A stretch of DNA of 64,000 bases, from NCBI GenBank assembly GCA_012932865.1, contig SAXG01000123.1, positions 16,093 through 80,092 of the forward strand. Direction: 5' to 3'. The notes beneath the pieces are model-generated. The model was given only the letters and a program-made list of their open reading frames with translations, ran no database searches and was not told the origin of the DNA. The stretch is from Amylostereum areolatum (taxonomy: Eukaryota > Basidiomycota > Agaricomycetes > Russulales > Stereaceae). The translations under genes and the position numbers were made by a program. Below, piece by piece: positions 55,673-64,000 of this stretch (its first letter is position 1; each line of letters opens with the position of its first letter).

Positions 55673-56168
55673 ATGTCCGACGCAGGAGACGAGATTAAGG
55701 TCGACGAGGTCGAGGTCGAGGCTGAGGTTTCGGAGGCACCCAAGGGAAAGCTTTCCGTGGAGGATGCTCTGCAGGTGCGTGGTCCTTGTCCAACGCTCTA
55801 GAAAACCTCACTAAACGGGCCCCACTCAGGAAGTCCTGAAGACGTCGCTCGTGCATGACGGACTCGCTCGCGGTCTCCGCGAGTGCGCGAAGGCTCTGGA
55901 CAAGCGCCAGGCTCATCTCTGCGTGCTCGTTGAGACCTGCACGGAGGCGGAGTACATCAAGCTCATCGAAGCGCTGTGCGCGACACACAAGATCCCCCTC
56001 ATCAAGGTCGGAGACGCCAAGGTGCTCGGCACTTGGGCTGGTCTCTGCAAAATCGACCGCGAGGGCAACCCCCGCAAGGTCGTCGGCTGCTCGTGCGTAG
56101 TCGTGAAGGAGTACGGCGCCGAGTCGCAGGGCCGCCACGTTCTCGACGACTATTTCAAGAACCGCTAA
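55673..56168 (+). CDS. rps12: 40S ribosomal protein S12 (eS12)
   Basis: A component of the small ribosomal subunit. Exons are 55673-55774 and 55830-56168. The acidic N-terminus ([20 protein letters not shown]) is followed by the L7Ae-like fold: [75 protein letters not shown] and the end [10 protein letters not shown]. Length (146 aa) fits the family. It is intact. Confidence 0.95.
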
Positions 56169-57022
56169 ACGTGAGCGTCTCCTTCTGCGTCTTACCACCC
56201 CCACCCCTTCGCTCCCTGTTTCGAGATGACACAAAGACTCCCTCTACGGAGATCTTCGGCTCTCTGAGGATAACCGTCTATCCGGAATCATTATCATTTG
56301 TCTGAACATTGCCCTCATTTTCGTTACTCGAGCCATCGAACCTCGGCGCTGACCTTTTTTTCCACAATCTGCAGCGGTTTGCACTCGTGTAGTACGATCG
56401 ATGTATGGCCCACGATAACAATAACACCCGTCCTTACTTGCCCTCGCTTCTCCAGATGTGATATGTGTGAAAGTGAAGGTTCATATATCATACATCGGCG
56501 GGAAGTGTGTGTATTCGTCCTCGTTCTTTTTGCTCACACGATGGTGCCAAATTGAATATGGGCTGTCCGTCTGACAGGTAATAGAGCGATCTAGCAGGAA
56601 AGCAGGTCGACGCCTGCAAGCGACTCGGACTCCTCAGACTAGAGAAAGTCAAACTGCTGACGGCCGCATCTTGTCCGCCGACGTCTCTTGGCTTTGTAAC
56701 AAGAATCTCATTACACATAAGATGCATAACTTGTGTATAACCTTGCCGAGCTTGAAGCTTAACCTTGAGGCTTGTAGGAGCCCTAATGATATGCAGCCCC
56801 CCATGTACGTCCGACGTTAGGAAACGATAAGATGAGATTCCAGGAATGAAAAATCGGAGATCTCGGAGATATGTTTTTCGGCCTTCGTCCAGGACCCGCG
56901 CCAGTCACGCCTTGCAAGCTCCGGGACCATCCAAATTGCTTATATCTATAGCGTCCACTTCTCTCCATCCATCGTTATCTTCCTCTATACTCGCACCCAC
57001 GACCCCGACGACGACGCTCACC
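56169..57022. other. Intergenic, no gene recognised
   Basis: 3' flank of eS12 and promoter of the P5C dehydrogenase gene. AT-rich compared with the genes. Nothing further is seen. Confidence 0.4.
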
Positions 57023-59183
<2,161 letters not shown>

Positions 59184-59452
59184 AAATGGGCGAGAGGGGA
59201 GGAAACGAGGCGAAGGAAAACAGAAGGCTGAGATGTAGCGTACTTATCGGCCGTTGTAGTGTGATACAAATGTGTGTACAATGTTGTAGTAACTAGGCAC
59301 TTCAAAATTCAAATCCCTCCACTGTTTTGGTGCACCCGTCCGATGCAACGATAAAAACACTCGAAAAGCACCGCCCCCGGGCCTGGAGTACGCCAGGTTC
59401 AGTCTCAGGGCCAGACACCATCGACGTCTCGGCGCGACTCGATCGATAAACG
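59184..59452. other. Convergent gap, P5CDH and ITPase
   Basis: 269 bp between two stop codons; nothing recognised. Confidence 0.4.
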
Positions 59453-60393
59453 CTACGCCGAGTACTCAGTCCTCTCCCGCAAGAACGCCCTCAGCTTGTC
59501 CAGCGCGCGATACCGATGCGAGAGTTTGTTCTTCTCCTCGGGCGTCATCTCCGCGTACCTTTCCGTCCCAATCCCAATCCCAATCCCATCCATAAAAAAC
59601 GCAGACCCATGTTCGCGTCAGCACAGAGAAGGAGGTTCGAAAGGGAAAAGAAAGGGACGGAAAAATGAGCACTGACGTCTTCCCTGTGTACTCCGCCTCG
59701 AACACCGGGTCCCACCCGAACCGGCCCTCGCCCCGCGCGGGCACGATCCTTCCGTCCGTGCGTCCTTCGAAGAGGACGGGGTCGGATCCTGGGCCGGCGC
59801 AGAAGGCGAAGGTGCAGAGGGCCCAGGCGGATTTGGAGGGGAAGCCGGCGAGGAGTCGGTTGAGGCCTGCCACGGGGGTCGGGAACGTGTTGAGTGAGGG
59901 ATGGGAATGCGCGTGGGAGGAAGAGAAGGGGACGCGACGCACCGTCGTGCCCGAGCTCGCGGAGGAAGAACTTGATGTAGGGCCCCGGGAGGCCGTTCAA
60001 AGCTTCAAAGCAGAGCGCGGTGTCTTCGGTGATGCACGGGCCTCCGACCTACACACACCACACAACCGGGAGACCATTTTTCGAGATCATCGCTTGAGCA
60101 TGCATTGTCTTCCACCTTGGCATGGTACGAAAAAACGGACGGAAAGGGACGCACGATTTCGGCCGCGCGGCGGGACTTCTCGCGCGCGACGTCCTGTGTG
60201 CTGCCTTGGATCTCGGGCACTGCGAACGGCGGTCATGAGTGGGGAAATGGAAAGGGAGAGAGAAAAGAGGAGACTTGCGGTCGATGTCGCGCGATTCGAG
60301 CACGAGGGGGTGGCCCTGGGCGAGGATGGCGCGGACCTCTTTGAGCTTGTTGGCGTTGCCGGTCACGAAGACTGGCGTTGGATGGTGATCAAT

Positions 60394-60429
<36 letters not shown>

Positions 60430-60484
60430 GTTCGAAGGGAAATGAAGGGAGGGGGTGGGGCTTACCGAGGGGTTGTGCGGACAT
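59453..60484 (-). CDS. ham1: Inosine triphosphate pyrophosphatase (HAM1)
   Basis: Hydrolyses ITP, dITP and XTP to keep non-canonical purines out of nucleic acids. Exon 1 is short (MSAQPL from 60484), and exon 2 starts [20 protein letters not shown], the family's nucleotide-binding start. Later come [20 protein letters not shown], a [20 protein letters not shown] segment, [15 protein letters not shown] and [20 protein letters not shown], then [20 protein letters not shown]. Ending [15 protein letters not shown]. The first intron contains a 35-base G run on the + strand. All usual motifs are present. Confidence 0.88.
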
Positions 60485-61207
60485 CGAGGTTTTACGCGTG
60501 AGTGTATTATGGGTGGAGATGAGGAGTAGCTTGGTATGCAAGTGAAGTAGGAAAGAACGAGCTCCGACTCGAGTCAGATTCGAAGTTTGGCGCAGGACCC
60601 GGACGCGGTCATGTGACCCTCTTTGGGACGCTTTCCTTCCAGGACCTTGCTCTCCTCTAGCTCCATGACTGAAGTACTTACCAGTAGTATACATACTGCG
60701 CGCCAGGGAGCTCTGTGTACATACACTGACAGACTCTGGAGAGACAACATTAAATTTTGTACATTCCTTCCTTGAATCAATCCACACTGATGAGCAACCA
60801 AGTTGCTGGGTCCTGCCAGTGGTGCGTCCGTGAAGGGCGCCCAAGATCCCCTCTTTCGATATGTACTTGTGGAACGTGGATCCTCCAAGCCCGTCCCAAC
60901 GCCCCATAGTAGCGACCTCACGAGGCGGAATCTTCATCCATCTCGGTCCATGGACGCGGGGCGAACGTGGGATCGCGCGGTGGGCTCACTAGAGTCACTG
61001 CATACCCCGCACTGAGCAAGAGCATAGAAAACGGGGAAGGAAATCGAGGCTGCGTGTACACACTTGAATACGCGGACCGATCCGCTGTGGTCCGAGAGCG
61101 CGCGGTACATGCGCGTCGCGCAGATGCTTCTGCGAAACATATACATGTTTTGTGTGAGCTTGGCAGTCCTCTGGCACCGATTTTGAGACTTTAGTAGGTC
61201 ACAGTGC
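60485..61207. other. Intergenic, no gene recognised
   Basis: Only short frames without domains. It includes the promoter of the ITPase gene. Confidence 0.4.
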
Positions 61208-62558
61208 TCACATGGATGCTTCTTCTCGATGAAGTTTTTGGGGAAGGTCAGAGCTCCGGGACGCACGGAGGAGAAGAGAAGGACCCACGCGAGATCGGTT
61301 GCGCGATCTGGTGCCAGAAAACGTCAGCCAATTCGGAGGACGAGGGTGCGGTGGAAGGCAGGTACGCACCACGTTCATCGGGCCTATCCCAATGAACGCA
61401 TTGTCATAATGATACAAAACATCAGCAAAATGCCCTGGGACAGAAACGGGGAAACTCGCTGTTGAGGTCGAGGACGACAAGGACCTAGATTTAAAGGTTG
61501 ATTAAGAGCGCAGGCATCGGGCGTCACGGTTTGAAAGAGATTTCGCACCAACATCGGGACCGTGGATAACGCGACGACGCTGATCCACACGATATCCTGG
61601 CAACGCGCGTGAGCACGACGCGCCCTCAGGCGAGGAAGGGCCAAAGAAAATGCGTGTAAACACCTGCTGCAGCAACACCCGATAGAGCCCGTGACGGCGA
61701 ACGAGTCCGGGCTTGCGAAGCAGACCGACGAGCAGTAAGAGCAAGAGGGAGGTGTCGGACGCGAGCAGGGCCGGCACGTTCACGATGAAGGTCCTTCCGG
61801 ACACGAGGACGCACCCACGGCCAAGCGCATTCCATTCCGCGAACACCAAGGATACATCTGCAGCGCTCTTTTGAGAGACAGATCTATCGTGCATTGTGAG
61901 CGAAGACGCACCTCGGAAGTTCAGCGCGGCGCTTGCCAGCCATACGAGGATGGAAAGACAGGAAATCAGCCTTTGCTTTTCCCAGACTGCGATTCTGCGT
62001 GCGGATACTGAGATGAGACTGTTTGCGCCGATGAGGTGGGATAAGGGTGTGCGCACATGCGCAAAACGATCAGGAACGAGGAGAGCGTCGTGGCCGTGTA
62101 GCTGAACACCTGCATGTCGGGCGTGTCAGCGATCACGGTGTAGACCTGCGAGGGGCCAATGGTGTGCAGTACAAATCCAAGGGTGGAAAGAGCCTGTCGA
62201 ACTCAGGATTCAGCGGCGATATCCCGTCGCTCGGAACGAATTCACCACTCTGACCTTGCACAACGACGCGGTCCTGTTGCTCGACAGCGCCACGAAGACG
62301 CGTAAAGCGAGGACGTTTCGCAACGCGGCATAGGAGATGGACCTATGAAACCGTGAACACGCTTAGTAGTACTGGACACGCCGGAAGGCAGGAGGGGCGG
62401 GATTCCGGCCGCACCCATATCGTCCACCGGTATTCGCGCTTTCCGGCGAACACGCCCCATTCGTAGGACGCCGTGCTCACGAGTTCCCATCTGGCGATGA
62501 GGGGGGCGGCTTGAGCGACGAAGCGGGCAGAGGAAGGGCCGACGGCGAGAAAGTGCAT
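61208..62558 (-). CDS. Multi-pass membrane protein of a fungal family of unknown function
   Basis: A minus-strand gene with short exons, starting most likely at 62558 (MHFLAVGPSSARFVAQAAPL). Segments in order: LVSTASYEWGVFAGKREYRW; ALRNVLALRVFVALSS; a helix near FSYTATTLSSFLIVLRM; RRIAVWEKQRLISCLSILVW; LLASDTSLLLLLLVGLLRKP; then DIVWISVVALSTVPMLVRNL and PVSVPGHFADVLYHYDNA. This order of about seven helices is common in a large family of Agaricomycete membrane proteins without known function. Exon borders are partly guessed. The tail is Arg/Ser-rich and ends at 61208. Confidence 0.5.
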
Positions 62559-63051
62559 GACGATTCCCGCAACCGGTCGGTGATGTGGATGAGCCCAACT
62601 GGTCCCCGCCGTGAATAAGTAAGGAAGTAACGCGAAGCGAGACGGCGTTGATTTGTTCGGTGCTGAATCCAGCCCTTTTGCGATGATTTGCGCAATGTGA
62701 AATTTATATTCATCGTACACAAACCCCAAGGTCTCGCAGAGAGGAAGGAAGAATTAAAACTCCCGCCGCTCGTAGGCGGGCGTTCCTCAGTTAGTGTGTT
62801 AACACGTTGGCGTCTACTACCATGAGGTGAGGAATTTCCAGGAGTAGACGAGGAGCAATGACATATCATAGCTGACCGAGTAAACCATCCATCGATTGAA
62901 GACGGGATGATACGTTGTTGCCGCCCGGAAACTTGATGAGGCAACTTATTCGAGACGAGGTTGAAAGGCATCGGCTGGCACGTTTCGGCCAAAAAAGCAA
63001 CATGTCTGATGATAACCAGAATATCTAGGCAATGAGAGAGCCGGAACACGA
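62559..63051. other. Upstream of membrane protein gene, nothing recognised
   Basis: Frames on the minus strand extend through this part but carry no domain and overlap in two phases. Confidence 0.35.
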
Positions 63052-63363
63052 TTAAACGGTGTTAGAAGCGTACGTTACCCGTTCTGCCATTTCCTCCTTC
63101 CCCTCCTTGGTCGTCTGTTCCACCGTTCCGTAGTCGTTCTTCCGCCAGTGAGCAGGTGTTACAGAAGGAGCCACAGACAAGGAAGAACGCTCTGAATTAA
63201 GCGCATATCGAGAGGGCAGACCGAAGTTTGTCGAGAGGTAAGCGGGCGGTGACCTGGTTGAGGCAGAGACGAACTGTCGTATTTGTGGTAGGCTCGAAGT
63301 GGACTCCTTGACAGAAGGAATTGGGCAGTCCGCTTCGTTCAGAGCTGGTGAAAGGCCATCCAT
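63052..63363 (-). CDS. Hypothetical ORF, possible C-terminal exon
   Basis: 103 codons, Ser/Thr-rich then charged (TTKEGKEEMAERVTYASNTV). There is no domain. It could be the tail exon of a second membrane-protein gene whose front lies upstream (63364-64000 and beyond). Weak call. Confidence 0.2.
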   Translation of the reverse strand: MDGLSPALNEADCPIPSVKESTSSLPQIRQFVSASTRSPPAYLSTNFGLPSRYALNSERSSLSVAPSVTPAHWRKNDYGTVEQTTKEGKEEMAERVTYASNTV

Positions 63364-64000
63364 GACGCGGCTAGAACTCGTTTAAGCCAGGACTCGCGAT
63401 GGCGTCGGGGTCCGGAGGTCTTGCCCTCCGTGTAGCGCAGATTGTTCCGACTTTGGTCTTGATCTCATAGTCGGTTGAGTGCATAGAAAGCGACGAAGGA
63501 AGGCTGATTCAGATGATGTGAACTGTGTTTCTTTAATGCCGTAAGAACATTCCGATCTTCGTGGTGTGTTGCTGCTGAGAAGAGGGAGGGGGCTCGTCCA
63601 TGCTCTGCGGCGGGAGGCAATGCAGAAAAAACGATCGGGACCTTCACTGGAGCTGTCACTCGAGACACTACAGATTTCTTAGGATGGCAACGTAGCGAGG
63701 AAGTGTCGAATTGTAGTACCCCCGACCCCCATCAAAACACCCCTACTTGCCGACAAGACCCTTCGCGGAGCCGCGGACGCCGAGGGTCTGACTCCGAGAC
63801 TAGGGTTGATCGAACCTACGCGTATACGAGGAAACTGTCCCCAGTGGGCTATAGCCTACTTAAAGAGCGATGTAACGATCTTCGTCGCTCCCCCAGCGAC
63901 CCAAAGTTTGTCCTACTACCCTCGAGAAACACCATCGCCGGGAATGGTCGAGCGACATGACTGGGCTCAAATGACGAAAGTAGAAGCCACCCTCCGCCGC
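63364..64000. other. Window end, no gene recognised
   Basis: Short frames only (for example 63465-63668 minus). An upstream exon of the previous ORF is possible. Confidence 0.3.

Overview
The window is nuclear DNA of a basidiomycete fungus, most likely an Agaricomycete of polypore type. Reasons: GC-rich genes split by many 45-70 bp GT-AG introns; a Plavaka transposase and a KDZ-associated CxC5/CxC6 gene next to a TET/JBP-type dioxygenase, a pairing known mainly from mushroom-forming fungi; and ordinary fungal housekeeping genes (NEDD8, ribosomal protein eS12, P5C dehydrogenase, ITPase, Atg22, Arb1). No tRNA, rRNA or CRISPR was found.

Layout. (1) About 430-11,895: a KDZ-like transposon domain. 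Two clusters of GGCGCCATGGCGCC palindromes and a weak inverted repeat sit at its ends. Inside are a CxC5/CxC6 gene (+), a TET/JBP-like 2-oxoglutarate/Fe(II) dioxygenase (-), a bHLH regulator (+) split by a solo LTR, another solo LTR, and a Cys-rich protein (-) transcribed inward from the right end. (2) 12,217-17,744: host genes for Arb1 (RNAi chaperone, with WG/GW motifs) and Atg22 (vacuolar efflux). (3) 18,361-19,476: a small gene cut by a third solo LTR. (4) 19,671-31,080: a Plavaka (CACTA-like) transposase on the minus strand. A 7.2 kb hAT element (21,527-28,759; 8-bp TSD GACAGAAT) sits exactly inside one of its introns, and the hAT element itself contains a smaller TA-flanked element and several minisatellites. 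(5) 31,086-32,520: the 3' part of another LTR element that cuts the Plavaka 5' exon. (6) 32,521-40,036: a full Ty3/Gypsy chromovirus (minus strand) with identical 458-bp LTRs, Gag, PR-RT-RH-IN and a chromodomain. (7) 41,234-64,000: a dense host region with a hotdog thioesterase, NEDD8, an AlkB-like protein, a cytochrome P450, a DUF7704-type membrane protein, mitochondrial methionine aminopeptidase, a DUF302-like protein, an F-box protein, eS12, P5C dehydrogenase, ITPase and a fungal multi-pass membrane protein.

Connections. The transposons form a nest: solo LTRs lie in genes of the KDZ domain and in a neighbour, hAT lies in Plavaka, a small element lies in hAT, and an LTR element lies in Plavaka. 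Four separate LTR insertions (three solo, one full element) share the termini TGTCATGAACG...CGTTGCTGACA and a conserved block about 33-36 nt after a TATATAA box. That block fits a Tf1-like self-primer. The most interesting points are the KDZ unit with TET/JBP and bHLH cargo, the hAT insertion inside a transposase intron, and three features of the Gypsy element: a self-priming primer site, a GGGTTTT slippery site at the gag stop, and an in-frame UAA splitting gag after tandem SUMO-interaction-like motifs. Two host genes carry apparent defects: an in-frame TAA in P5C dehydrogenase and a frame change in a G-run of the AlkB-like gene.
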